Of a DNA stretch of 46,521 bases, positions 26,036 to 33,359 are shown in pieces. The number at the start of each line of letters is the position of its first letter. Within the stretch, counting starts at the first letter, position 1. Source of the stretch: Bacteroidales bacterium (GTDB lineage: Bacteria; Bacteroidota; Bacteroidia; Bacteroidales; UBA932); the NCBI GenBank assembly GCA_017631435.1, contig JAGBTG010000013.1:1-46521 (forward strand). Reading direction: 5' to 3'. The position numbers and the translations under genes were made by a program. The notes beneath the pieces are model-generated. The model was not told where the DNA came from. It was given only the letters and a program-made list of their open reading frames with translations, and made no database searches.

Positions 26036-26057
26036 ATAATTTTTATAAATACATTTG
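26026..26057 (+). promoter_or_regulatory. Promoter of perR-rbr
   Basis: TTTG at 26026-26029 and TACATTTG at 26050-26057, 20 bp apart, form a canonical promoter 26 bp before the ATG. Confidence 0.75.
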
Positions 26058-26083
26058 CAATGTAAACCTAAACGGAAACATAA

Positions 26084-26497
26084 ATGTTGTTGTTGAGAGA
26101 AAAAATAAAAGAAGCAGGATTGAAAGCTACTCCACAAAGGCTGGCAATATATGAATCAATGAGGAAACTCGGCCATGCATCAGTGGATATGGTAATAGAG
26201 GATCTTAAGAATTCGTTCCCTACACTTACAGTAGCAACAATCTACAATGTACTTGAATCGTTTGTAAACACAGGACTTCTTACAAGAAGATTCAGTTCAA
26301 ACAACAAGATGTACTTTGATGTAAATGTTTATGAGCACGCCCATTTCTACGACCAGGAGGAAAACTCCTACATGGATTTCCATGATCAGGAACTGGTAAG
26401 GCTTGTAATGGATTACCTCTCAACAAAACAGATAGAGAAATTTGATGTAAAGACTGTAGACATACAGCTTGTAGGAAAAAAGACAGACAATCAATAA
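26084..26497 (+). CDS. perR: PerR-like Fur-family peroxide sensor
   Basis: A 137-residue Fur-family repressor. The winged-helix half has KATPQRLAIYESM (residues 14-26) and the recognition region PTLTVATIYNVLESF (46-60). The regulatory metal site is complete: His31, Asp79, His85, His87 and Asp98 sit at exactly the spacing of B. subtilis PerR His37, Asp85, His91, His93 and Asp104. The Asp rather than Glu at the last position is the PerR-type choice. The protein has no cysteine, so the two CxxC structural-zinc pairs of classical PerR are absent. Rubrerythrin, a peroxide reductase, starts 37 bp downstream, strongly supporting peroxide control. Palindromes in the upstream region suggest autoregulation. 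Confidence 0.88.
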   Translation: MLLLREKIKEAGLKATPQRLAIYESMRKLGHASVDMVIEDLKNSFPTLTVATIYNVLESFVNTGLLTRRFSSNNKMYFDVNVYEHAHFYDQEENSYMDFHDQELVRLVMDYLSTKQIEKFDVKTVDIQLVGKKTDNQ

Positions 26498-26534
26498 AAA
26501 TTAAAAAACAATAAAAATATAGGAGAACAAAATT

Positions 26535-27110
26535 ATGGCATCTATTAAAGGTACTCAGACTGAGAAAAATCTATTGACAGCTTTTGCTGGCGAGTCACAG
26601 GCAAGAACAAGATACACTTTCTTTGCAAGTGTTGCTAAAAAAGAGGGTTTTGAGCAGATTTCAGCAATCTTCATGGAGACTGCAGAGCAGGAGAAAGAGC
26701 ACGCTAAAAGATTCTTCAAATTCTTGGAGGGTGGCGATCTTGAGATTACTGCAACTTACCCTGCAGGCAAAATTGGAACAACTGCAGAGAACCTTTTGGC
26801 TGCAGCTATGGGCGAGAACGAGGAGTGGAGCGAGGCTTACCCTCATATGGCAGAGGTTGCACAGCAGGAGGGTTTCCCTACAATCGCTGTAGCTTTCAGA
26901 GAGATTGCAAAAGTTGAGGCTATGCACGAGGAGAGATACCGCACCCTACTTGGAAGAGTTGAGGCTGGCCAGGTATTTGAGAGAGAGGAGGCAATTGAGT
27001 GGCAGTGCCGTAACTGCGGTTACGTTTACACTGGCAAGGCAGCTCCTAAAACTTGTCCTGCATGTCTTCACCCACAGGCATACTTTGAGCCTAAAAAATG
27101 GAACTTCTAA
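26535..27110 (+). CDS. rbr: Rubrerythrin
   Basis: Non-haem diiron peroxidase that reduces hydrogen peroxide in anaerobes. The 191-residue protein has the ferritin-like four-helix domain with iron ligands Glu20, the E53-K-E-H56 motif, the glutamates at 94-97 and the E128-A-M-H131 motif. The C-terminal rubredoxin domain has Cys158/Cys161 and Cys174/Cys177, which carry electrons to the diiron site. A strong Shine-Dalgarno-like AGGAGA lies 10 bp before the ATG, unusual for this phylum and suggesting high expression. It is in one unit with the PerR-like repressor and is followed by a terminator. Confidence 0.96.
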   Translation: MASIKGTQTEKNLLTAFAGESQARTRYTFFASVAKKEGFEQISAIFMETAEQEKEHAKRFFKFLEGGDLEITATYPAGKIGTTAENLLAAAMGENEEWSEAYPHMAEVAQQEGFPTIAVAFREIAKVEAMHEERYRTLLGRVEAGQVFEREEAIEWQCRNCGYVYTGKAAPKTCPACLHPQAYFEPKKWNF

Positions 27111-27133
27111 ATATAGGTTTACTGTAAAATTAA

Positions 27134-27161
27134 AGAGGGCATCCACTCAGGACTGCCCTCT
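27134..27161 (+). terminator. Intrinsic terminator after rubrerythrin
   Basis: AGAGGGCA (27134-27141) pairs with TGCCCTCT (27154-27161), followed by TATTATTTTG. It lies 23 bp after the rbr stop and 32 bp before the end of the convergent synthetase gene. Confidence 0.85.
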
Positions 27162-27193
27162 TATTATTTTGTAATATTATTCCCGACAAAACT

Positions 27194-28828
27194 TTAGCTG
27201 TACAGGAATCTCTTGATACTCATCTTAGGGGTCTTCTCAAATGGGGAATCCATCTTCTCCACATCTGAAAGTTTGCTGTAAGCAGGCATCTGCAGGTTAA
27301 CCTGAGTCATAAGTTCCTTCCTGTAAGCCTCAGCATTTATTCCCTCCTGCTCCATCTTCTCCGCATCAAAGTAAACAAGACCCACAAGCGCAGCTCCCCT
27401 GCCAACAACTACCGACTCCATAACATATGGCTGGTTGTTGATGACTGCCTCAACCTCCTCAGGGTAGATATTCTGTCCGTTAGGTGAAAGGATCATGTTC
27501 TTGCTTCTTCCCTTGATGAACACATTGCCTTTTTTATCCAGAAGGCCAAGGTCACCGGTACGCATCCAGCCGTCCTCGGTAAATGAAGCGGCAGTTGCCT
27601 CCTCATTTTTGTAGTAACCGCTCATGATGTTCATTCCGCGTGCCTGAATCTCGCCTACTGTCTTGTATGGATCATCAGAATCAATCCTTATCTCTATTGT
27701 ATCTATTGCCTTTCCGCAAGATTTTGGAGCAAACTCCCACCAGTCCTCGTATGCCATAAGTGGAGCCGCTTCGGTCATGCCGTATCCAACAGTGAAAGGC
27801 AACTTGAACTTCCTGAACCATTTCTCAACATCCGGATTAAGGGCAGCACCTCCCAAAACAATCTCACGCAAATTGCCGCCAAATGCATCAAGAAGGGTTT
27901 TTCTTATCTTACCAAAAATGAGATTGTTAACACCTGGTATATGGGTAAGGACCTTCATTACAGGCTTGCTGATTACAGGCTGTACCTTGCTCTTGAAAAT
28001 CTTTTCCATCACAAGCGGAACAGTAATGAGAAGGTATGGCTTAATCTCAGCCAAGGCGCCCAACAGCATTGCCGGTGTAGGGGTCTTGCCTAGATAGTAG
28101 ATTGCAGAACCTCCACACAACGGGTAAATAAGCTCAAACATAAGGCCGTACATATGTGCCATAGGGAGCATTGATACAATCTTGTCACCCGGATATGAAG
28201 GAAGTCTCTTCTGTCCAAAGAATACGTTTGCACTTACACACTCGTATCTCAACATTACGCCCTTAGGCTGGCTTGTTGTGCCGGAAGTATAGTTGATGAT
28301 TGCAAGGTCCTTGAGGTTATCATCGGGATAACTCACATCATCCTTTGAAAAGCCTGATGTATATTTCTGGGCAAAAGCGGCATCCAAGCCTTCATATTGT
28401 GCCTTCAACTGTGCATCTGCTGCATAAAGAAGGGAATAATCAGTGGTTGAAATTACAACTTTTACCAAAGGCATCTTCTCTATATTGAGTTTTGCCCAAA
28501 TGTCGTTATCGGTAAAAAGGACTATACTCTCTGAATGGTCTACAAGCGAGTTTACATTGTCGGGATGAAAATCTGCAAGAATTGGGACCATCACTGCACC
28601 ATAGGTGTTTCCTGCAAGGAAAGACATGCCCCAACGGGCCGTATTTTTTGCACATATGGCTACTTTGTCACCTTTTTTAATCCCTGCATTTTCCATAAAC
28701 AAATGCAGTTTGGCAATCTGTGTTGCTACCGCTCCAAAGGTAAATGTCTCACCCTTGTAGTTGCCCAGAGCAGGCAACTCCCAGTTGTTCTTCACAGATT
28801 CCTCCAGTCTTTTAAGATAGTGTTTCAT
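27194..28828 (-). CDS. AMP-dependent (long-chain) acyl-CoA synthetase
   Basis: A 544-residue ANL-superfamily enzyme that activates a carboxylate, most likely a fatty acid, through an acyl-adenylate. The P-loop-like motif INYTSGTTSQPKG lies near residue 178. VGYGMTEAAPLMAYEDW (A5-type) is near 347, GWMRTGDLGLLDKKGNVFIKGRSKNMI (A7/A8) near 420, and the C-terminal catalytic Lys region KTPKMSIKRFL closes the protein. The N-terminus lacks a signal or membrane segment. It is a single gene with its own -7 element, divergent from the EamA exporter. The substrate cannot be read from the sequence; long-chain fatty acids are the family default in Bacteroidota. Confidence 0.9.
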   Translation of the reverse strand: MKHYLKRLEESVKNNWELPALGNYKGETFTFGAVATQIAKLHLFMENAGIKKGDKVAICAKNTARWGMSFLAGNTYGAVMVPILADFHPDNVNSLVDHSESIVLFTDNDIWAKLNIEKMPLVKVVISTTDYSLLYAADAQLKAQYEGLDAAFAQKYTSGFSKDDVSYPDDNLKDLAIINYTSGTTSQPKGVMLRYECVSANVFFGQKRLPSYPGDKIVSMLPMAHMYGLMFELIYPLCGGSAIYYLGKTPTPAMLLGALAEIKPYLLITVPLVMEKIFKSKVQPVISKPVMKVLTHIPGVNNLIFGKIRKTLLDAFGGNLREIVLGGAALNPDVEKWFRKFKLPFTVGYGMTEAAPLMAYEDWWEFAPKSCGKAIDTIEIRIDSDDPYKTVGEIQARGMNIMSGYYKNEEATAASFTEDGWMRTGDLGLLDKKGNVFIKGRSKNMILSPNGQNIYPEEVEAVINNQPYVMESVVVGRGAALVGLVYFDAEKMEQEGINAEAYRKELMTQVNLQMPAYSKLSDVEKMDSPFEKTPKMSIKRFLYS

Positions 28829-28851
28829 CGTTCTTCGTCTAAATAAGCGGG

Positions 28852-28859
28852 CAAATATA
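28852..28859 (-). promoter_or_regulatory. -7 promoter element of the acyl-CoA synthetase gene
   Basis: Minus strand reads TATATTTG, an exact consensus match 23 bp before the start codon at 28828. It sits back to back with the EamA promoter. Confidence 0.6.
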
Positions 28860-28880
28860 GGTATAAATTACTGATTTTTG

Positions 28881-28888
28881 TATCTTTG
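28881..28888 (+). promoter_or_regulatory. -7 promoter element of the EamA transporter gene
   Basis: TATCTTTG, an exact consensus match 20 bp before the ATG at 28909. The -33 region has no TTTG. Confidence 0.55.
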
Positions 28889-28908
28889 CACGCTAACTTT
28901 TTTCTGTG

Positions 28909-29859
28909 ATGAAAAGTATCAGGGGACTTATAATGGCCATTTTGTCATCAGCCACATTCGGGCTGATACCGCTATTTTCCATTCCACTTATGGAAAACGG
29001 CAATGTGGAACTGCAGTTGAATCTGGATAATGTGTGTTTCTACCGCTTCCTGTTTTCTGCACTGCTGATGGGCGTTATTGTTTTTGTGAGTTTTGCCCGC
29101 AAAAGCAAGGGAAATTTCAGTTTCCGCAAAGTTGCAACCGAAGCTTTTGCATTAACACCCAAACAGTTGGGCCTGATGATGCTGATATCTGTATTTTATG
29201 CATCAACAAGCATTTTCCTTACAGCATCATATACCATAGGCGGGATCCCCAGCGGAATTGCCACAACCATGCACTTTCTGTATCCGGTGTTTGTAACAGC
29301 AATGATGATCCTTTTCTTTGGCGAAAAGTTCACAATCCTCAAGGCCCTTTCGGTTGCCCTGGCTTTTGGAGGAGTGTTCTTCCTCAGCGGAGCCTCTTTC
29401 AATGAAGGGATTTCACTCAACCCTCTGGGACTGCTGTTTGTACTGGTTACCATATTTACATACGGCTCATATATAATTGGTGTGAACAACCTCAAGGCCA
29501 TTGCATCAATGAACGGAATGAAACTCACATTCTACGTATTGGCTTTCTCATGCCTTCTGTTCTGCGGAAACATTATGGTGAAAGGTGGAAGTTTCCAGCC
29601 GCTGGTAACTTTTCACCAGTGGTGGAATATCCTGGCTCTGGCATTTATACCAACCCTTATCTCAGACCTTACCCTGGTGTATGCAATACAGATTATAGGA
29701 TCTACAACTACTGCCATTCTGGGATGTATGGAACCTCTTACAGCTGTGCTGGTTGGAATCTCTGTTTTTGGAGAAAGGCTCAACATCAACCAGGGAATTG
29801 GAATGGTTCTGGTATTCATTGCTGTTTATCTGGTAATTATTACCCAAAAGAAAAAATAG
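28909..29859 (+). CDS. EamA-family (DMT) transporter
   Basis: A 316-residue inner-membrane protein with about ten hydrophobic segments arranged as two EamA repeats (roughly residues 5-150 and 165-310). Landmarks are the signature-like GGIPSGIATTMHFLYPVFVT at the end of repeat one and STTTAILGCMEPLTAVLVGISVFGERL in repeat two, both typical of drug/metabolite exporters. The ATG at 28909 is preferred over the GTG one codon earlier. Family members export amino acids, nucleosides or other metabolites; nothing nearby fixes the substrate. It lies upstream of the B12 genes on the same strand, but btuC has its own promoter. Confidence 0.88.
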   Translation: MKSIRGLIMAILSSATFGLIPLFSIPLMENGNVELQLNLDNVCFYRFLFSALLMGVIVFVSFARKSKGNFSFRKVATEAFALTPKQLGLMMLISVFYASTSIFLTASYTIGGIPSGIATTMHFLYPVFVTAMMILFFGEKFTILKALSVALAFGGVFFLSGASFNEGISLNPLGLLFVLVTIFTYGSYIIGVNNLKAIASMNGMKLTFYVLAFSCLLFCGNIMVKGGSFQPLVTFHQWWNILALAFIPTLISDLTLVYAIQIIGSTTTAILGCMEPLTAVLVGISVFGERLNINQGIGMVLVFIAVYLVIITQKKK

Positions 29860-29864
29860 TCTGT

Positions 29865-29881
29865 AACATCCTATGGGTGTT
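29865..29881 (+). terminator. Short hairpin after the EamA gene (weak)
   Basis: AACATCC (29865-29871) pairs with GGGTGTT (29875-29881) with one wobble and a TAT loop. No T-run follows, so termination is uncertain. Confidence 0.3.
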
Positions 29882-29892
29882 ATTGCCTCGAT

Positions 29893-30162
29893 ATGCCCTC
29901 ACCTAACTTTGTAGAGGTTGAAGGGCATTGTATAATCATGAGAGGTATCAAGGTAGGAAACATGCTGGTATTCCGCAATTCCGCGGTATGCATAATAAAT
30001 GAAATCATAAAGGAAGGGGAAACTGAAATTATTGTAGGGACAGACTGCAACAATATTGAGTACCGTGGCCCCAGGGAAGATTGGAAATCCGTAATGAAGT
30101 TCAAGGATAAGCTGCTGCTTTTTGAAGATAAAATATTCTGCAATCTAGTGGGCAGCAGATAG
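29893..30162 (+). CDS. Small hypothetical protein
   Basis: An 89-residue frame with codon use like its neighbours and alternating strand-like hydrophobic stretches (CIIMRGIKVGNMLVF, TEIIVGTDC). It has three cysteines besides a late FCNLVG. I do not recognise a family. No signal peptide or membrane helix is present. It occupies the 336-bp space between the EamA gene and btuC that would otherwise be empty. Start at 29893 or the internal ATG at 29938 is possible. No consensus promoter lies immediately upstream, so it would be read through from the EamA gene. A frame of similar length exists on the opposite strand and is judged a shadow. Confidence 0.5.
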   Translation: MPSPNFVEVEGHCIIMRGIKVGNMLVFRNSAVCIINEIIKEGETEIIVGTDCNNIEYRGPREDWKSVMKFKDKLLLFEDKIFCNLVGSR

Positions 30163-30182
30163 GGTTAGTGGAAGATATTTGC

Positions 30183-30190
30183 TATCTTTG
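30183..30190 (+). promoter_or_regulatory. -7 promoter element of btuCD, implying a near-leaderless mRNA
   Basis: TATCTTTG, an exact consensus match, ends only 5 bp before the btuC ATG at 30196. Transcription starting at the usual distance would begin at or next to the start codon. No -33 TTTG is present at the usual spacing and no B12 riboswitch lies upstream. Confidence 0.5.
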
Positions 30191-30195
30191 CCGAG

Positions 30196-31218
30196 ATGCA
30201 GAAATACTCCAAGGCATATTATATTCTGGCAATTTCCTTTATTGTGCTCTTTTTTGGCAATCTGGTTTACGGTTCGGTAAACATACCTGCCAAAGAGGTG
30301 ATGAACATCCTTTTTGGAGGTGAAAGCCCCAAGGCTTCGTGGAGCATGATAATCCTCAACTCAAGACTTCCGCAATGCATTACGGCATTGCTGTCGGGAG
30401 CATCACTGGCCATAAGTGGCCTTCTTCTGCAGACTCTATTCAGGAATCCCCTTGCAGGACCTTCTATCCTGGGCATAAGCGACGGCGCCAACCTGGGAGT
30501 GGCAGCAGTAATGCTCTATACAGGAGGTGTCATTGGAGGTATGGGAGGAGGAGGATACCTTACAATTGTACTGGCAGCCCTTGCCGGCTCCCTGGCTGTG
30601 CTTGCCATAATCATATGGTTTTCGCAGAAGGTAAAGAGCAATGTAATGCTCCTTATCATTGGCATAATGATAGGTTACCTTGCCTCTTCGCTGATTTCCA
30701 TCCTCAACTACCATGCATCCGCAGACAAGGTACACCAGTTTGTAATGTGGGGAATGGGTGACTTTTCGGGTGTGTCGCTTGAAAAACTGCCTTATTTCAC
30801 ATGCTTTACAGTTGTAGGACTTATATACTCCCTGCTGCTCATAAAGCCTCTGAACGCGCTGCTGCTTGGAGAGATGTATGCAGCCAATCTTGGAATTAAT
30901 GTAAGAAGTGCAAGAATATCTATATTGTTGTGCACCGGAATACTTACAGCAACAATCACAGCATTCTGCGGACCGGTTTCCTTTATAGGCCTTGCCGTGC
31001 CACATGTGGCCAGAATGTTGCTGGGAACATCAAACCACAAGCATCTGGTACCGGTAACAATCCTCAGCGGAGCCTGCATTGCACTGCTGTGCAACATGCT
31101 CACCGTAGTTCCCGGAAGCAGCAACATGTTACCGCTCAACGCTGTAACCCCAATGATTGGTGCCCCAATAATCATATACGTAATTGTAAACAGGAAAAAC
31201 CTGCAATATTTCAACTGA
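30196..31218 (+). CDS. btuC: Cobalamin/iron-type ABC transporter permease (FecCD family)
   Basis: A 340-residue inner-membrane permease with about nine or ten hydrophobic segments. Family landmarks are NSRLPQCITALLSGASLAISGLLLQ near residue 51, NPLAGPSILGISDGANLG near 87, and GPVSFIGLAVPHVARMLLG near 257, which contains the coupling region for the ATPase. FecCD permeases carry cobalamin, haem or siderophores. Cobalamin is inferred here because the convergent operon has a B12 riboswitch, BtuB and a BtuG homologue. The only usable start is the ATG at 30196: an in-frame stop lies 30 bp upstream and the next Met would remove the first membrane helix. btuD follows after 7 bp. Confidence 0.88.
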   Translation: MQKYSKAYYILAISFIVLFFGNLVYGSVNIPAKEVMNILFGGESPKASWSMIILNSRLPQCITALLSGASLAISGLLLQTLFRNPLAGPSILGISDGANLGVAAVMLYTGGVIGGMGGGGYLTIVLAALAGSLAVLAIIIWFSQKVKSNVMLLIIGIMIGYLASSLISILNYHASADKVHQFVMWGMGDFSGVSLEKLPYFTCFTVVGLIYSLLLIKPLNALLLGEMYAANLGINVRSARISILLCTGILTATITAFCGPVSFIGLAVPHVARMLLGTSNHKHLVPVTILSGACIALLCNMLTVVPGSSNMLPLNAVTPMIGAPIIIYVIVNRKNLQYFN

Positions 31219-31225
31219 TAGGCGC

Positions 31226-32242
31226 ATGAAGGAGAAAACCATAGCTGTACAGGCCAAGGACCTTAGCATAGGATACTTGCAGTCCAAGCAAAGGAAAGTT
31301 GTGCAGAGCAATATCAACCTCACACTGCACAGTGGGGAGGTAACCTGCCTGTTGGGGCTCAACGGTGCCGGAAAGTCCACACTTATAAGAACCCTGTGCG
31401 GTTTTCAGCCACCTCTTGGGGGAGATGTGCTTCTGCGTGGCAAACCCCTTTCAAAATACACCCAGGGAGAATTTGCAATGGAAGTTGGTGTAGTGCTCAC
31501 TGAACGCACCAATGCCGGCGGCATTACAGTGCACGAACTGGTGGGGCTGGGACGCCATCCTTTTACAGGTTTTTTTGGAACTCTCAAGGAGAGGGACAAT
31601 GCAATCATAGAGGAATCGCTCAAGGCAGTGGGAATGCTCCACAAGAGCGGGAACTACGTTTCTGAACTCTCTGATGGAGAAAGACAGAAAGTGATGATTG
31701 CCAAAGTACTGGCACAGGAATGTCCCATCATAGTACTGGATGAGCCCACAGCATTCCTGGATGTAACCTCCCGCATAGAGACAATGGTGCTCCTGCGCAA
31801 GCTTGCCAAGGAACAGGACAAGGCCATCATCCTCTCTACCCATGACATTGACTCAGCCATCTCCATGGCAGACAATCTGTGGCTCCTCTCAAAAGGGAAA
31901 CAGGTAAGGCATGGCGCTCCCGAGGATCTTATCATGGACGGCACAATAGGAGATTTCTTCAGCAAGGAAAACATTGCATTTGACAAGGCTACCGGCAAAC
32001 TCAATGCAATCCGCCCCAATATCTTCCCGATAGGTGTACTTGGAGATTTCAACACCTCATTCTGGGTTGGGAATGCCCTTGTAAGGAACGGCTTCACCCC
32101 TTCCAACATGCAGGAGAACGGATACAACATAATCTGCAAATCTCCGGCTGACATTGAACTGCATCTCCCTTGCGGGGCAATAAAAAAGGCCACTTGCGTG
32201 GCCTCATTGTGCGATTTGCTCTGCAGCATCACTCTCCTATAG
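31226..32242 (+). CDS. btuD: Cobalamin ABC transporter ATP-binding protein with C-terminal extension
   Basis: A 338-residue ATPase partner of the permease. Walker A is GLNGAGKSTLIR near residue 44, the signature reads LSDGERQKVMIAK rather than LSGGQ near 144, Walker B is PIIVLDEPTAFLD near 164, and the H-loop follows in ILSTHDIDSA. The core ends near residue 250. The remaining 85-90 residues (including TSFWVGNALVRNGFTPS) form an extension absent from E. coli BtuD but, as I recall, common in Bacteroidota FecE/BtuD-type ATPases. The 3' end overlaps the convergent btuF by 14 bp, and codons encoding AIKKATCVASL contain the terminator of the opposing operon. Confidence 0.88.
   Translation: MKEKTIAVQAKDLSIGYLQSKQRKVVQSNINLTLHSGEVTCLLGLNGAGKSTLIRTLCGFQPPLGGDVLLRGKPLSKYTQGEFAMEVGVVLTERTNAGGITVHELVGLGRHPFTGFFGTLKERDNAIIEESLKAVGMLHKSGNYVSELSDGERQKVMIAKVLAQECPIIVLDEPTAFLDVTSRIETMVLLRKLAKEQDKAIILSTHDIDSAISMADNLWLLSKGKQVRHGAPEDLIMDGTIGDFFSKENIAFDKATGKLNAIRPNIFPIGVLGDFNTSFWVGNALVRNGFTPSNMQENGYNIICKSPADIELHLPCGAIKKATCVASLCDLLCSITLL
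32182..32204 (-). terminator. Terminator of the btuB-btuG-btuF operon embedded in btuD
   Basis: On the minus strand AGGCCAC and GTGGCCT form a seven-pair stem with a GCAA loop, followed by six T. It lies 25 bp after the btuF stop, entirely inside the last 20 codons of btuD on the other strand. Confidence 0.85.
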
Positions 32243-33359
32243 GTTCATAACATACAAGGGTGTAATCCGGAAGAAGATGGGGATGGAACATCTTCACATA
32301 ATCTGCCAGGATGATATCGGGATGAATTGCTATATACTCATAATACGGTGTGGTGAGTGTATTGCAGGCAAACATTCTCCTGTTTTTGAAGGGGGCAAAG
32401 TTTGCATACAGCGGATTCTCCTGCTGGAGATGATTGTAGGTCATCTTATTTTCTGCAGCATATTTGAGTATCCATATATCTGAATCCCCACCCTTTTCAT
32501 ACACTGTCTCAAAAGAAGCGGTTGCACTCCCCGATTCGGTATTGTCCGAGAATATATAGTCTGCCCCGGCATCCCTGTACATTGTTGCCATATAACTGGC
32601 ACCCCCTACAATGTACCATGATGCACCATATTTCCTTTCACTCATTATCCTTGGTTTCTTCAGCTCCCCCTGGGCCAACTCTTTAAGAGAATTGTAACGG
32701 TTCATGGTTGCATTGAACATGGAATCTGCAATATCCCTCTTTCCCTGGAGCAGTCCGTACACCTTAAGCCACTCTACCCTGCCCAAAGGGTGGTGTTCCA
32801 TATAGTCTGCAGACTCAAAGATGGGAATTCCCAGTTTCTCGGCCTGTCCGTAGCCTGAGTTCTCATAAGGGGAAGCAACTATTATCTCACCGTCAAGTTC
32901 CATAATTGTCTCCACATTGGGAGAAAACGCACTTCCACAATCGGATATCTTACCCTCCTTCACCATTGCAATGGCCTTCTCCGAAGTAAGGTACTCCGAT
33001 TCGCATATCCCCTTTACGGCATCCAGCGCCCCCATCTTTTCCCATATGGAGGCATGGAGGGTGGTATACATTATAATGTTGTCCAAAGGGGTACGGATAA
33101 GGGTTCCCTCAGGCAAATTATCGGGAAGATCAGCACCTTTTTCCACCAGGACATATCTCTGGAGAATTTTTGTGGTGTCCCAAGGATTGGCTATCTCAAC
33201 AGTGGTAAAGCCGTTGTAATGTATTATCTCATACCCTTTGGCATAGAGATTTTCCTCCACAATACCCCCTTCAATCCCGGTTTTCTTACTTCCGCCGGCA
33301 CAAGAAGCCATGATGGCCAACAGCATGGAGAGTACCGGAATGCAAACTCTATTCATCAT
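32229..33359 (-). CDS. btuF: Cobalamin ABC transporter substrate-binding lipoprotein
   Basis: A 376-residue periplasmic binding protein of the helical-backbone (FepB/BtuF) class. The signal peptide ends IMASC, with lipid on Cys20. The mature part contains ETIMELDGEIIVASPYENSGYGQAEKLGIPIFESADYMEHHPLGRVEWLK-like order: NVETIMELDGEIIVAS, IPIFESADYMEHHPLGR and a C-terminal HPDIILADYVKMF, typical of this class. It is longer than E. coli BtuF (about 266). No acidic run follows the lipidated Cys, which fits a periplasm-facing lipoprotein. Its ATG overlaps the btuG stop (ATGA), implying translational coupling, and its 3' end overlaps btuD. Cobalamin specificity is inferred from the riboswitch operon. 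Confidence 0.87.
   Translation of the reverse strand: MMNRVCIPVLSMLLAIMASCAGGSKKTGIEGGIVEENLYAKGYEIIHYNGFTTVEIANPWDTTKILQRYVLVEKGADLPDNLPEGTLIRTPLDNIIMYTTLHASIWEKMGALDAVKGICESEYLTSEKAIAMVKEGKISDCGSAFSPNVETIMELDGEIIVASPYENSGYGQAEKLGIPIFESADYMEHHPLGRVEWLKVYGLLQGKRDIADSMFNATMNRYNSLKELAQGELKKPRIMSERKYGASWYIVGGASYMATMYRDAGADYIFSDNTESGSATASFETVYEKGGDSDIWILKYAAENKMTYNHLQQENPLYANFAPFKNRRMFACNTLTTPYYEYIAIHPDIILADYVKMFHPHLLPDYTLVCYEPIGE

Noticed and set aside
29880-30143. 87-codon minus-strand frame opposite the small hypothetical protein
   Set aside because: Low-complexity Ser/Leu-rich start and no promoter; the plus-strand frame fits neighbour codon use better.
29860-30195. Possible second cobalamin riboswitch upstream of btuC
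   Set aside because: No B12 box, no GGCCACTG-like element and no CCCG core could be found.
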